Of a stretch of 64,000 nt of DNA, positions 48,080 to 57,313 are shown piece after piece; within the stretch, counting starts at the first letter, position 1, and each line of letters opens with the position of its first letter. Position numbers and translations under genes: made by a program. The stretch lies in contig NZ_JAJISD010000013.1 in the NCBI RefSeq assembly GCF_020880995.1, positions 124,001 through 188,000 on the forward strand. The letters run 5' to 3'. Under the pieces are notes generated by a model. That model was not told the origin of the DNA and ran no database searches. It saw only the letters and a list, made by a program, of their open reading frames with translations. This stretch comes from Reyranella aquatilis. GTDB taxonomy: Bacteria; Pseudomonadota; Alphaproteobacteria; Reyranellales; Reyranellaceae.

Positions 48080-49608
48080 CACAGCGTGCCCAGAAACGCC
48101 GCCGCACTGTCGGCGATCCGCCCCTTCTCCACGTCGGCGAACTTGTCGTAGGTGCGGACCATCTGCGCCATGCGGGGATTGCGCCCGATCTTCTCGCGGT
48201 GCCTCGAAATGAAATCCCAGTAGAGCGCGTTGAAGGGACAGGCGCGCGGGCCCGTCCGCTGCTTCACCTCGTAGGCGCAGCCCCCGCAATAGTCCGACAT
48301 GCGATCGATATAGGCGCCGCTCGCGGCATAGGGCTTGGACGCCAGCAGGCCGCCGTCGGCGAACTGGCTCATGCCCACCGTGTTGGGCAGCTCGACCCAT
48401 TCGTAGGCGTCGGCATAGACCGCGAGATACCATTCGTGCAGCTCGTGCGGATCGATCCCCGCCAGCAGCGCGAAGTTGCCGGTGATCATCAGCCGCTGGA
48501 TATGGTGCGCGTAGGCCTGCTCCCTGGTCTGCGTCACCGCCGCCCGCACGCACGCCATTTCCGTCTCGCCCGTCCAGTAGAAGCCGGGCAACGGCCGCGT
48601 ATGGCCGAGGAAGTTGCTGCGCTCGTAGCCCGGCATCTTCAGCCAGTAGATCCCGCGGACATATTCGCGCCAGCCGATGATCTGGCGGATGAACCCTTCC
48701 GCCGCGTTCAGCGGCACCCGCCCCGCCCGCCACTCGATTTCGACCTGCCGGCAAACCTGCAGCGGATCGAGCAGGCCGCAGTTCAGGTAGGGCGCGATGA
48801 CGGCGTGATAGAGGAACGGCTCGCCCGCCAGCATGGCGTCCTGGTAGTCGCCGAACTTGGGCAGCCCCGTCTCCACGAAGGCCGTGAAGGCCGCCTCCGC
48901 GTCGGACCGCGTGACGGCAAACCGGAACGGCTCCAGGTCGCCGAAATGGTCGCCGAAGCGCGCCTCGACCAGCGCCAGCACCTCGCGCGTGATCGCATCG
49001 GGCGTCACCCCGCGCGGCCGCGGCATGAACAGGTCGGCCTTGGCGGGCTTGCGGTTCTCCGCATCGAAGTTCCAGCGCCCGCCCGCCGGCTGGTCGCCCT
49101 CCATCAGCAGCCCGGTGCGCCGGCGCATGTCGCGATAGAAATACTCCATGCGCAGCTGCTTGCGGCCCGCAGCCCAGGCGGCGAACGACGCGGGCGAACA
49201 CAGGAAGCGCTCGTCCGGCAGGATGTCCACGGGCAGCGAAAAGCGCGCCGCCCAGGACTCCTGCATCTGCCGCACGCGCCATTCGCCCGCTTCCGTGACC
49301 ACCACCCGCTCCGGCCGCAGCCGCTCGATCGCCGCGCCGAGCTGCTCCGTGAACGACCCGCGATTGTCGGGATCGTCCAGGGTCACATAGTCGACCGTCC
49401 AGCCCAGCCCGCGCAGTTCCGCCGCGAAATGGCGCATGGCCGAGAACAGGAAGGCGATCTTCTTCTTGTGATGCCGCACATAGCCCGCCTCGTCCGCCAG
49501 CTCCGCCATGAGCACGCGGTCCTGCGCCGGATCGCCCGCGGCAAGGCTGGTGAGGGTCGGCGTGAGCTGGTCGCCGAGGACGAGGATGAGGTTGCGGATG
49601 GCGGACAT
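48079..49608 (-). CDS. Cryptochrome/photolyase-related protein of the FeS-BCP ((6-4) photolyase PhrB-like) group
   Basis: 509 residues. It begins RNLILVLGDQLTP, the family signature, then MAELADEAGYVRHHKKKIAFLFSAMRHFA. The FAD-binding half has GWREYVRGIYWLKMPGYERSNFLG and HHIQRLMITGNFALLAGIDP. Cysteines in NCGLLDP, DYCGGCAYEV and RACPFNALYWDF match the four [4Fe-4S] ligands of PhrB. It repairs (6-4) photoproducts or senses light, using a lumazine antenna in known members. It is co-transcribed with a DUF2256 gene. A decayed copy of its 5' end lies at 50888-50982. Confidence 0.92.
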   Translation of the reverse strand: MSAIRNLILVLGDQLTPTLTSLAAGDPAQDRVLMAELADEAGYVRHHKKKIAFLFSAMRHFAAELRGLGWTVDYVTLDDPDNRGSFTEQLGAAIERLRPERVVVTEAGEWRVRQMQESWAARFSLPVDILPDERFLCSPASFAAWAAGRKQLRMEYFYRDMRRRTGLLMEGDQPAGGRWNFDAENRKPAKADLFMPRPRGVTPDAITREVLALVEARFGDHFGDLEPFRFAVTRSDAEAAFTAFVETGLPKFGDYQDAMLAGEPFLYHAVIAPYLNCGLLDPLQVCRQVEIEWRAGRVPLNAAEGFIRQIIGWREYVRGIYWLKMPGYERSNFLGHTRPLPGFYWTGETEMACVRAAVTQTREQAYAHHIQRLMITGNFALLAGIDPHELHEWYLAVYADAYEWVELPNTVGMSQFADGGLLASKPYAASGAYIDRMSDYCGGCAYEVKQRTGPRACPFNALYWDFISRHREKIGRNPRMAQMVRTYDKFADVEKGRIADSAAAFLGTL

Positions 49609-49836
49609 TGAGGAACTTGTAGGCAGATACGGCGTTTGACCCTGCCCGGTTCACTGAAGGGTCGCCGTGAGGCCTCGAAGCGTCGTCAGCCCTGCCTTGA
49701 ACAGGCCTTCGCCATCGCCCACCAAACAGCTCACCCGGACGGCCCGCCGGCGCATTGGCAAAGAGGAAATCTCGAAAATGGCAGTGACGGGCCCCCTGGG
49801 CGGCTCTCCCCGGTCGATCCGACGTGCGGTGCGGCC

Positions 49837-50844
49837 ATGAGCGGCGGTCTCGTGGCGCTGCTCGACGACATCGCGTCCCTGGCGAAGATGGCCGCCGCCT
49901 CGATCGACGACATCGCCGGACAGTCGGCAAAGGCCGGCGTCAAGGCGGCCGGCGTGGTTATCGACGACACGGCCGTCACCCCGCGCTACGTCACCGACTT
50001 CAGCCCGGCGCGCGAACTGCCGATCATCGGCCGGATCGCGCTCGGCTCGCTGCGCAACAAGCTCCTGATCCTCCTCCCCGCGGCCCTGGCGCTCAGCCTC
50101 CTGCTGCCCGGGGCGATCACGCCGCTCCTGATGATCGGCGGGGCGTACCTCTGCTACGAAGGCGCGGAGAAGCTCTACGAGGTCGTTTTCCCGCACGAGG
50201 AGCAGGCTCACGAGGCGACCACCGAGCCGGTCGCCCTCGATGCGAAGACCCTCGAGGACCGGAAGATCGCGAGCGCCATCAAGACCGACTTCATCCTCTC
50301 GGCCGAGATCATGGCGATCACGCTGGCCGCTCTCCCTGCGGGCGGCTGGGTGAAACAGGCAATCATCCTCGCCATCGTGGCCGTCGGCATCACCGCGGCC
50401 GTCTACGGCGCCGTGGCCCTGATCGTCAAAGCGGACGATTTCGGCCTGGCGCTGGCCCGGCTGTCGCCGGGATCGGCGCTTGCCGCGCCGTTGCGCGTCA
50501 CGGGCCGCGCGATCGTGCGGGCCATGCCGCATCTCCTGAAGGCGCTCTCGGCGATTGGCACGGCGGCGATGATCTGGGTCGGCGGCGGCATCATCCTGCA
50601 CGGCCTCGACGCCTATGGCCTGGGCGGACCGACGCATATGCTGCACGACGCCGGCGCCGCCGTCGCGCGCGCCGTTCCCGTGGCCAAGCCGGTCGTCGCC
50701 TGGGCAGTGGAAGCCGCCGGCTTCGGCGTGGCCGGACTTGTCATCGGGCTGCTGGCGATCCCTTTGACCAGCCGCGTGCTGTCGCCGCTCTGGCGCCGGG
50801 TCAAATCGCTGGGCCGCCGGATTCTTTCGAGAGACCGGGCCTGA
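49837..50844 (+). CDS. DUF808 family membrane protein
   Basis: 335 residues from the ATG at 49837. SGGLVALLDDIASLAKMAAASIDDIAGQSAKAGVKAAGVVIDDTAVTPRYVTDF is the conserved DUF808/YedI N-terminus. Hydrophobic segments near residues 70-100, 160-210, 255-275 and 290-310 indicate several membrane helices, with a Glu-rich cytosolic insert (FPHEEQAHEATTEPVALD). A role in transport or membrane stress is unproven. It is divergent from the photolyase over 228 bases and is the last intact core-type gene before the decayed copies and the low-GC block. Confidence 0.87.
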   Translation: MSGGLVALLDDIASLAKMAAASIDDIAGQSAKAGVKAAGVVIDDTAVTPRYVTDFSPARELPIIGRIALGSLRNKLLILLPAALALSLLLPGAITPLLMIGGAYLCYEGAEKLYEVVFPHEEQAHEATTEPVALDAKTLEDRKIASAIKTDFILSAEIMAITLAALPAGGWVKQAIILAIVAVGITAAVYGAVALIVKADDFGLALARLSPGSALAAPLRVTGRAIVRAMPHLLKALSAIGTAAMIWVGGGIILHGLDAYGLGGPTHMLHDAGAAVARAVPVAKPVVAWAVEAAGFGVAGLVIGLLAIPLTSRVLSPLWRRVKSLGRRILSRDRA

Positions 50845-50887
50845 CGGCGGCAAGCGATTCCCGTAGGAGCAACAATCCTTTGCAAGT

Positions 50888-50982
50888 GCTCAGCTGCTCG
50901 CCGAGGACGAGGATGAGGTTGCCGATGGGCGGCATGCGAGCGCTGCAGACAGGCACGGCCAAAGCCCCTGCCCGGTTCACTG
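50888..50982 (-). pseudogene. Decayed copy of the photolyase 5' end and its upstream DNA
   Basis: Bases 50888-50982 align with 49563-49655. GCTCGCCGAGGACGAGGAT is shared, as is CCCCTGCCCGGTTCACTG against CCCTGCCCGGTTCACTG. On the minus strand the start still reads MPPIGNLILVLGEQL, close to MSAIRNLILVLGDQL of the intact gene, then similarity stops. It is a truncated, non-functional duplicate covering about 16 codons plus ~50 bases of leader. Confidence 0.75.
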
Positions 50983-51088
50983 GCGGAAAGGCGCCATCGA
51001 TCTGGGTTATGCGTCCGAACGCGAGATCGTCGGCCTTGGACTCTTCCGGGTGTCGGACAATCGCATCCGTGTGATGAGAAGCCGTTAG

Positions 51089-51497
51089 CGCACGACGAGG
51101 GCGTCCATGTCGTCGGCCTCCCCCTCCAACCACTCGACGGCCAGCGTGCTCACCGGCCCGACGCCGTCCATAACTCCCGCGACCGCGCTCATGCCCCACA
51201 TCTCGCCGACGTCCTGGCTGAAATAGCCGATGGTCAGGCCGGGATCGATCGTCACCTGGCCGTCATCGGGCTGTTCCTGGCCCGAAATCACCCGGAAAAG
51301 CGTGGTCTTGCCGGCGCCATTGGGCCCGACCAGCCCCGCCTTCTCGCCCTTATGGTGCCCATCGACGCGTCGATGAACAGGATCTGATGGCCTTCTGCTT
51401 GCTGATGTTATCGAGACGAACCACGGGGGCTGTGCTGGCGGGAAAGACGCGGCAACGCAAGGCTCAGCCGGATCGCGCCGTTGCGGCTGATTGTGCC
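51089..51497 (-). pseudogene. Decayed copy of the ABC-F gene 5' third and leader
   Basis: The minus strand encodes [20 protein letters not shown]...[44 protein letters not shown], nearly the same as residues ~15-95 of the intact ABC-F protein (41771-43396). The initiator ATG is lost (ACCACG for ATCATG). There are one- or two-base deletions near 51357 and 51392 that break the frame, and the copy ends after about 110 codons. The leader is also copied (GTGCTGGCGGGAAAG; degenerate form of the 27-base repeat). Confidence 0.85.
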
Positions 51498-51545
51498 TTT
51501 TAATTCCCTTTGAGAGGGCCCCAGTCATGTTGTCGTGTCGCAAGG

Positions 51546-52967
51546 CTAGCAGCCATCATCTTCATCGAGCCAAAATACGGTACGCTCGACCTCGAAGTCG
51601 CTGTATTCAGTCTTGCGACGGCCCATTCGGATATACGCTAACCTTCGGGTACGAAGCTTCTTTTGCGCCAGAAACAATTGGAGGTCAGCAGTCCGCACGT
51701 CTGTTGCTCTGCCGATCCTGCTGCTGAGCATATCAGGTTTGGTTGGGCTCCAAGAAGTATTCCAGATCCTGGTAGCCGATGCATCCTGCCTAGAAACAGC
51801 GAGACCGATACCGTTATCCCGAAGTTCTACCTTGGCCTCGTGGTTGAACATTTCTGGTGACGCTACTTGGAGATGCGTTGGGAACAAGTCTATGTGCCAG
51901 CGCGCATACTCGCCCGGAGTCGCGACGACAGTCAGAGGATAAGGTGGCTTCGGGATGGATTTGGGTGGCCAGATAAGCACACTTTGAAAGTCGCGTGGAT
52001 CACTCACACGGAGCCAGAGGTGCTCCAGCGGCGACAGACCTTCACGATCTTCGGGAAGCGACCAACAGGCGCAACCGGCAACGAGATCGACTTCAATCTC
52101 TTTGAACTCGAGTTCAGAAATGTCGACGGCGCGCACCGACAACAGAGCGCGCCCGCTGGCTAACTGGCCTTCGGCACTCTTCCAAACCAAGTCTGAGATC
52201 GATGCAGGCGATAACGCTGAACTCGCCAGCCCCTGCGTCCAAGAAGGCCGTTCACCATAGACTAGTCTGGCCAACCCGCGATCTAGGGGGCAAATCTCCA
52301 AAGCGATACGTTCTGCGGCGCCCCGATCCAGTCCCCATGCATGAGCCGCATATGCAAGAGTACGCAGGAAAGCCGACAAATAGACTTCCCTTTGGCGCAA
52401 ATCGAAGTGTCCAATGCCTCGTTGATCCTCCCAACTGAACCAATGAGGACTCGATGACAATGGTTCAGCGACATGGCCTTGAAGCCATTGCCATTCATAT
52501 TCCCACCGAGCAAGGAACGGCAGGCCAGTTCTCTCTTGCAGGAATTCGAACGTGGACTGGAACGAAAGCGGGATAGCCTGCCCCATCTTCTTATGGAAAT
52601 AGGCAGCGATATGCGCGTTGATTCTTGGTGTGCCTTCGCCGAAACCGTAGCAGCTATTTGGCGAGCGATTGAATAAGCGCTGCATCAGCGTATCGCTAAG
52701 ATGCGAAGGAGCCCTTACGGCCGATACCACCGCGTTATAGTTAAAGTGCGAAGCAAGATCGAAAGTGTCGATGACCGAAAGGCCAATGATTACTTCACTT
52801 TCTAATCGCCGCTCCGATATCCAAGTAATGAGGCCTCGCGCAGCCTCAATGTCACCAGTATCTATCAGTTCTGCGAGCCGCCGCGCAGCTTCCCATCGCA
52901 CTTGAAAGACAGGCCAAAGCATCCGGTGGAGCAGGAGCTCGATCTCCGGCGGCGTCACGAGGCCCAT
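51546..52967 (-). CDS. Unrecognised 473-residue protein coupled to the STAND nuclease gene
   Basis: I do not recognise a family. The first ~110 residues look helical and HEAT-like ([42 protein letters not shown]). The middle is rich in Trp and aromatics ([23 protein letters not shown]). The last ~150 residues are strand-rich and basic ([21 protein letters not shown]). No signal peptide, membrane segment or P-loop is seen. The start overlaps the upstream STAND gene by 13 bases; a GTG nine bases later is possible. G+C is visibly lower than in the core genes. Coupling to the upstream gene suggests a shared complex or pathway, probably defence, as sensor, adaptor or regulator. Confidence 0.75.
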   Translation of the reverse strand: MGLVTPPEIELLLHRMLWPVFQVRWEAARRLAELIDTGDIEAARGLITWISERRLESEVIIGLSVIDTFDLASHFNYNAVVSAVRAPSHLSDTLMQRLFNRSPNSCYGFGEGTPRINAHIAAYFHKKMGQAIPLSFQSTFEFLQERTGLPFLARWEYEWQWLQGHVAEPLSSSPHWFSWEDQRGIGHFDLRQREVYLSAFLRTLAYAAHAWGLDRGAAERIALEICPLDRGLARLVYGERPSWTQGLASSALSPASISDLVWKSAEGQLASGRALLSVRAVDISELEFKEIEVDLVAGCACWSLPEDREGLSPLEHLWLRVSDPRDFQSVLIWPPKSIPKPPYPLTVVATPGEYARWHIDLFPTHLQVASPEMFNHEAKVELRDNGIGLAVSRQDASATRIWNTSWSPTKPDMLSSRIGRATDVRTADLQLFLAQKKLRTRRLAYIRMGRRKTEYSDFEVERTVFWLDEDDGC

Positions 52968-55900
52968 CCGAGTACCGGCAACGGCTGCTCTTTAGTCTCA
53001 GCTCGAAGTGTGCCGACCATCTTCTCCGCAATAGCCCTAGCGAGCTCTTTCTCTCCAACTTTCAGAAGCAGGTAGATGAGGCGACTAAGGCCCAGCACGA
53101 GCGGTTGATCTCGTCTTCGATCCGCTCTCGTTCTGGCAGTTTCCTGCACAAATTCACGCCAACGCTCCGGGTAATGTTCCGCGACTGCATCCAGTCTTGC
53201 GATCGCGTCGTCATGACTACTGTGCCAACGCTGCCAGCCATAATTTGCGCGATGCCCAACAACCAGCCACTTAAATGCCGCGCTACGCCCTTCCAGTTTG
53301 AGAGAAAGTCGAAACGCTTCATCATAAAGCTCAGAAAAATCCCGCAGCGCGTCATCAATTCTGGAAGCCTCCAGAGACCGAAGCAATTCGTGGCCTTGGC
53401 CCAAACAGGCCCAGTGGGAAAACCAGCGTTGAAGGATATTACGTTGGTTGAAAATTCCAGCCTCTTTGAGTGCTGAGACTAGTTCATTGAGCTTGTCAGG
53501 ACCAAAGCTAGATAAATCGAACTGCGGCTCCATTGACGAAGTAGATTCGGGTTTCTGCTTCTCAGTGTCGTCCACATTGGCTGGGCCGAGATAGCGTTTG
53601 ACGCGCGCAATGGCGATCAGCCCATCAGAGTCCTTTCCGCGATCTCTAGATGCCAACCAACGCTGCTCCGTCGGTTGAATAAAGGTCGATAGCAGAGCCT
53701 CGCGGCGCGGCCCAGGCGGAAGGGTCGACACAAGCTCAAGCAGTAGTTCGTTTGCGTAGCGCCACTCTTCGCAGTGGATTAAGTACCCATAGGCACGCGC
53801 GGCTTGCTGCGGCGCGTACCGCGCCAACAGCTTGTAGAACTCAATTTTGATGTGGTCGGTCTCATCACCGTCTGTGAATTCGGTAATTTGGTCAAGAATC
53901 GGTGCGAGGCTCAGCAATGTTTTGACAGCATCTGAATCGCCATGCTCGTGCAACAGCTCGAGTGTCGTCAGCACTTCGTATCCGAAGACGTCCTTTCTCC
54001 AACCGTATCCAATGAGGCCATTGGCGGCGCGCTGCAGAAAAACAGCTGCAGCTTGTGTCAACCCATGCTCACCGCAGAAGAGGCTAAGGCGAATCCAAAG
54101 TTCCGTTCGTTCAGCAAATTGCGTTACCCCTTGGTCCAGCTCTTTGAAAAGTAGATCAGCTAGCGCTTGAGCTCCGGCCTGCGTATGGAGACGCAACGGA
54201 CGCGTGCTGAAGGCATGCAGCCAGCCTTCATTCAACCAGAATGGTGATTCCGATGCTGTCGTTATGTCAATTTCATCGATGAAATTCTCACGAGCAACGG
54301 CAAGGCTGAGCACCTGGAGATCAATGCCGATGTCGAGTATTGCCTGGCGCAAGGCTTGGTAACGAGCGTGCACCTCATAGGACCCCTCAGGCGATACTGT
54401 TGGGTTAAGTCCTGCATAGAGCGCGGCCATCGTGGGTGGCTCACCGTACTCGCTCCATGCCTTCGCAACAGCCTCAGCCATATCGGCAAGATTTTCGAGT
54501 ACCGGCACTAACCAGGCTTGATCCGAGGATGCAGAAGGCTCGGCGACGACGGGCCGCACCTCGCCTTTCGCAAAAGCCGCGCAGAAGGCGCGAAAGAAAA
54601 AGGAGCTTAAGAGCGAACGCGTTTCCACATTGCCGCCACTCAGATCGCGTTCCTCGAAAAGAGGAGCGAGTTCCAGGGGCGTAGTTAGCGGCGGCGGCGC
54701 CCCTCCGAGGAGCAAAGAAAGCGCATGCCGTCGAGGATCCTCCACCACCTCTAGGCCGATGTTGAAAGGATCGAGACGCTCTAAGCAAGCGGCGGTGAAG
54801 ACTTCGGTGTTGAATTCCGGGCCGCTGGCAATGCCAGCAAGCTCCAGGACTTTCCTAGGCTGCTGCATTCGGAGGGCTTCACGGGCGAACGCTGTTAGGG
54901 GCGCATCGGGGTTCTGGAATTGCTGGCAAAACGCTACAAAGCGCGCACCGTCGTGCTTACTTAAATGTGCAATCACCTGACCGATCGAGTCAGGCAAATC
55001 CTGCGGCCAATTAAAGCTCCGTTTGGATAAGCGCTTTAAGCGACGGTTAAATTCGTCCACCGCCTGACGCGCAAGTCCCGTGCGTTCGCTGGGACTTGCG
55101 CGACGGAGCACCAGAGCCATCGAAGTCGTGTCAAGGTCAAGAAGGTCGGCTCTCAATTCGGCGAGAGGATAAAGATCGGCGGTGACCTCGACGGCCGCAG
55201 CAAGAAAGAGATCCCATCGGTCTGTTTGAAACTCTGCGCCATTCTGCACGCGTAACCGGAGAAGACGTAGTTCTAGTGTACGCGGTAGATCGAAGTGTAA
55301 AAACGCAGCCTCCTCAGCTGCTCTCAGGATTCGGCTGATCTGATCGATCGGATAGGCTGCGGCTAACGCGGCGAGAACCCAGGGCCGATCGGGAGCGTTT
55401 ACGAGCGAGACGTCGTCCCCAAGCTGCGCTTGCGTTAGCCATAGCCAAGCCCAGCGCCAATAAGGCGGAGCACTTTGACTTAGCCATGTCAGGATTTTTT
55501 CTCGGTGAGCGGCCAGTGCCGATGCACTGCCTGACTGCTCCTGCACGAAGGCGAACAAGCTACCATGGAACGGGTACACGCCTAAGTCGCGATGATTTAG
55601 CAAGTGATCAATACGGGCTAGGGCGTCAGCATCTCCGGGCTCTGCGAACAGTTGTCTAAGACTTAAGGGTGGCATTGCAAACAGGAGCGCTGCCAGGACA
55701 TGGAGAATATCCTGCCCTCGAGCACCAACTCTGGACCATAGTGCCGCATAGTAGAGACGGATGTCACCGCTCGGGCAGGATGGCAGCGCTTCGATGATCT
55801 CAACGGTTAGTGGGGCGCCTGTCCGAGCAAGATCCTCGAATGCATAAATCAGGTGAAGGGGGAGGCCGCCCGAGATCTCGAAGAAGGCGGCAGCGAGCGT

Positions 55901-57298
55901 CGCTCTCTCCCGGGAACGCACTTCAAGGTCTCGCGCAGCGAAGATCAGACGTCCGGCCACATCTTGCTCCTTGAGCCAGTGGCTAACTGCGTCCTGCGAC
56001 ATAAGGGGGAGCTCCATCCATGCCGCTCGCGGCGCGTGCTGAAGCAGTTTCACCGGCAGTTCTTCGTCGGGCGCAGGTTGCGTTCCAACTACTAGCGCGA
56101 CGCCTCGTGGAATCGGTAGTAGTTCGGCGAACAACTGCGCCATGTGCTCTTTCGATCGCCCTTCGCGCCAGACGTGGTCCAGTCCATCGATCACGATCAC
56201 GAGTCGCTTTCCAGCGTCGGCTTGGGCCTGGCCAGATGAGACAATTGCGCTGGAAAGATCATTAGGGTCATAGCTTGCTCCCGGGCTCTGGGCACGCAAC
56301 TGCGACGTCAAGGAGTTAGCGATCTCGTTGTAATGGAAGCGCCCGGCGCTCTTGTCAGCGAGGTCGAGAAAGTAATGATGCCGGATGACGATCAGGCCCT
56401 CGTCTGATAGCTCCTCGACACAATGGCTTAGAAATGTACTTTTTCCGCGCCCGGGTGGCCCGACAAGTACTGTGACGCCGTCCACTTCCGATATCTTTCG
56501 GAGAAAGCTATCGGCAAACTCAGCGTCTGGGGGCTGATAGCCGGCTGGTACTTCGAAGTCCTGAGGTAACGGGCGTGGGCGGCGCAGAGAGAGCACTTGC
56601 CGAAGATGTTCGTGAAGAATCCTCCCATCGGGTTCCGGCCGGTACTTGAGTGTAGCCCAGGACTCAACTGCGTCCCGGAACGAAAGCCAAGCCGACCCAT
56701 CGATGTCGAAGGCAACGTCGGAACGAAGACGATTCTCTAAATCCTCAAGGATTGGCTCGGAGTGGTGGAAGTCGAATACAGCGAAGAACGCTTCCGCGTC
56801 AGTTGTGCTTCCGATTTGCTTTACGATTTCTGCTTGGACCTCAGCATCTACGCGCCTGAAATCGATGCGCGAGCCGACCAAGCAAGCTGCGACCGCCGGA
56901 TCAGGGATGCGATCCGTCCGAAGGCCGGCACTCGCCAAGCCACCGGCAAGAGCGTGTCGACCCACAGTTTGTGACCACTTTCGAAGAAGTGACGTGCCTT
57001 TCGGCCGATGCGAGAGCAACCATGACCAATTCAAAGCAGTGGCTGCGGCGCTCGGATCTGGCGTGAACTTGACTTGTAAGAGCTCGAAGCGGCCATCTGG
57101 ACGACAGGCAACGACGTCATCGACTGCACCAAACTGCTTATCATCTGAGTCAAGTTCGACCCATTGGTACAGCGTCCGGTCTCTATAAAACCGGATCAGA
57201 ACTTCGATCGCGACGAGGTCTTGATAGCGAAAGCCGGCGCGAATAATTCCCGGTCGCTTATATCCGATCGCCGCCGAGGCCGAAGATCGCATAGTCAC
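52955..57298 (-). CDS. STAND NTPase with N-terminal Cap4/DUF4297-like nuclease domain
   Basis: 1447 residues, start GTG 57298 or ATG 57292. Residues ~20-230 fit a Cap4-type dsDNA endonuclease: GFRYQDLVAIEVL, VELDSDDKQFGAVDDVV (Asp60/Asp61) and FELLQVKF (Glu72, Gln75-x-Lys77) form a PD-(D/E)xK-like core. Residues ~270-450 are a P-loop NTPase with Walker A GPPGRGKST (Lys286) and Walker B VIVIDGLDHVW (Asp371), NACHT/STAND style. The remaining ~900 residues are helical, TPR-like and serve as the likely sensor. This architecture is that of Avs-type anti-phage proteins. It lies 15-21 bases after guaA in the same direction, with lower G+C than its neighbours. Confidence 0.85.
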   Translation of the reverse strand: MTMRSSASAAIGYKRPGIIRAGFRYQDLVAIEVLIRFYRDRTLYQWVELDSDDKQFGAVDDVVACRPDGRFELLQVKFTPDPSAAATALNWSWLLSHRPKGTSLLRKWSQTVGRHALAGGLASAGLRTDRIPDPAVAACLVGSRIDFRRVDAEVQAEIVKQIGSTTDAEAFFAVFDFHHSEPILEDLENRLRSDVAFDIDGSAWLSFRDAVESWATLKYRPEPDGRILHEHLRQVLSLRRPRPLPQDFEVPAGYQPPDAEFADSFLRKISEVDGVTVLVGPPGRGKSTFLSHCVEELSDEGLIVIRHHYFLDLADKSAGRFHYNEIANSLTSQLRAQSPGASYDPNDLSSAIVSSGQAQADAGKRLVIVIDGLDHVWREGRSKEHMAQLFAELLPIPRGVALVVGTQPAPDEELPVKLLQHAPRAAWMELPLMSQDAVSHWLKEQDVAGRLIFAARDLEVRSRERATLAAAFFEISGGLPLHLIYAFEDLARTGAPLTVEIIEALPSCPSGDIRLYYAALWSRVGARGQDILHVLAALLFAMPPLSLRQLFAEPGDADALARIDHLLNHRDLGVYPFHGSLFAFVQEQSGSASALAAHREKILTWLSQSAPPYWRWAWLWLTQAQLGDDVSLVNAPDRPWVLAALAAAYPIDQISRILRAAEEAAFLHFDLPRTLELRLLRLRVQNGAEFQTDRWDLFLAAAVEVTADLYPLAELRADLLDLDTTSMALVLRRASPSERTGLARQAVDEFNRRLKRLSKRSFNWPQDLPDSIGQVIAHLSKHDGARFVAFCQQFQNPDAPLTAFAREALRMQQPRKVLELAGIASGPEFNTEVFTAACLERLDPFNIGLEVVEDPRRHALSLLLGGAPPPLTTPLELAPLFEERDLSGGNVETRSLLSSFFFRAFCAAFAKGEVRPVVAEPSASSDQAWLVPVLENLADMAEAVAKAWSEYGEPPTMAALYAGLNPTVSPEGSYEVHARYQALRQAILDIGIDLQVLSLAVARENFIDEIDITTASESPFWLNEGWLHAFSTRPLRLHTQAGAQALADLLFKELDQGVTQFAERTELWIRLSLFCGEHGLTQAAAVFLQRAANGLIGYGWRKDVFGYEVLTTLELLHEHGDSDAVKTLLSLAPILDQITEFTDGDETDHIKIEFYKLLARYAPQQAARAYGYLIHCEEWRYANELLLELVSTLPPGPRREALLSTFIQPTEQRWLASRDRGKDSDGLIAIARVKRYLGPANVDDTEKQKPESTSSMEPQFDLSSFGPDKLNELVSALKEAGIFNQRNILQRWFSHWACLGQGHELLRSLEASRIDDALRDFSELYDEAFRLSLKLEGRSAAFKWLVVGHRANYGWQRWHSSHDDAIARLDAVAEHYPERWREFVQETARTRADRRRDQPLVLGLSRLIYLLLKVGEKELARAIAEKMVGTLRAETKEQPLPVLGWAS

Positions 57299-57313
57299 CC
57301 GGGAACGCCCCCC

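Noticed and set aside
47906-49930. Long minus-strand frame of 674 codons through the photolyase
   Set aside because: Only the last 57 codons (DUF2256 protein) show a real family; the rest is a shadow of the photolyase frame.
51460-51520. Possible attachment-site repeat of the guaA 3' end
   Set aside because: Only an 8-of-9 match (GATTGTGCC versus GATCGTGCC) was seen, too short, and it is explained by the ABC-F leader duplicate.
51085-51543. ABC-F fragment as a functional short ABC protein
   Set aside because: It lacks the original start, signature and Walker B segments and has frame-breaking deletions relative to the intact gene.
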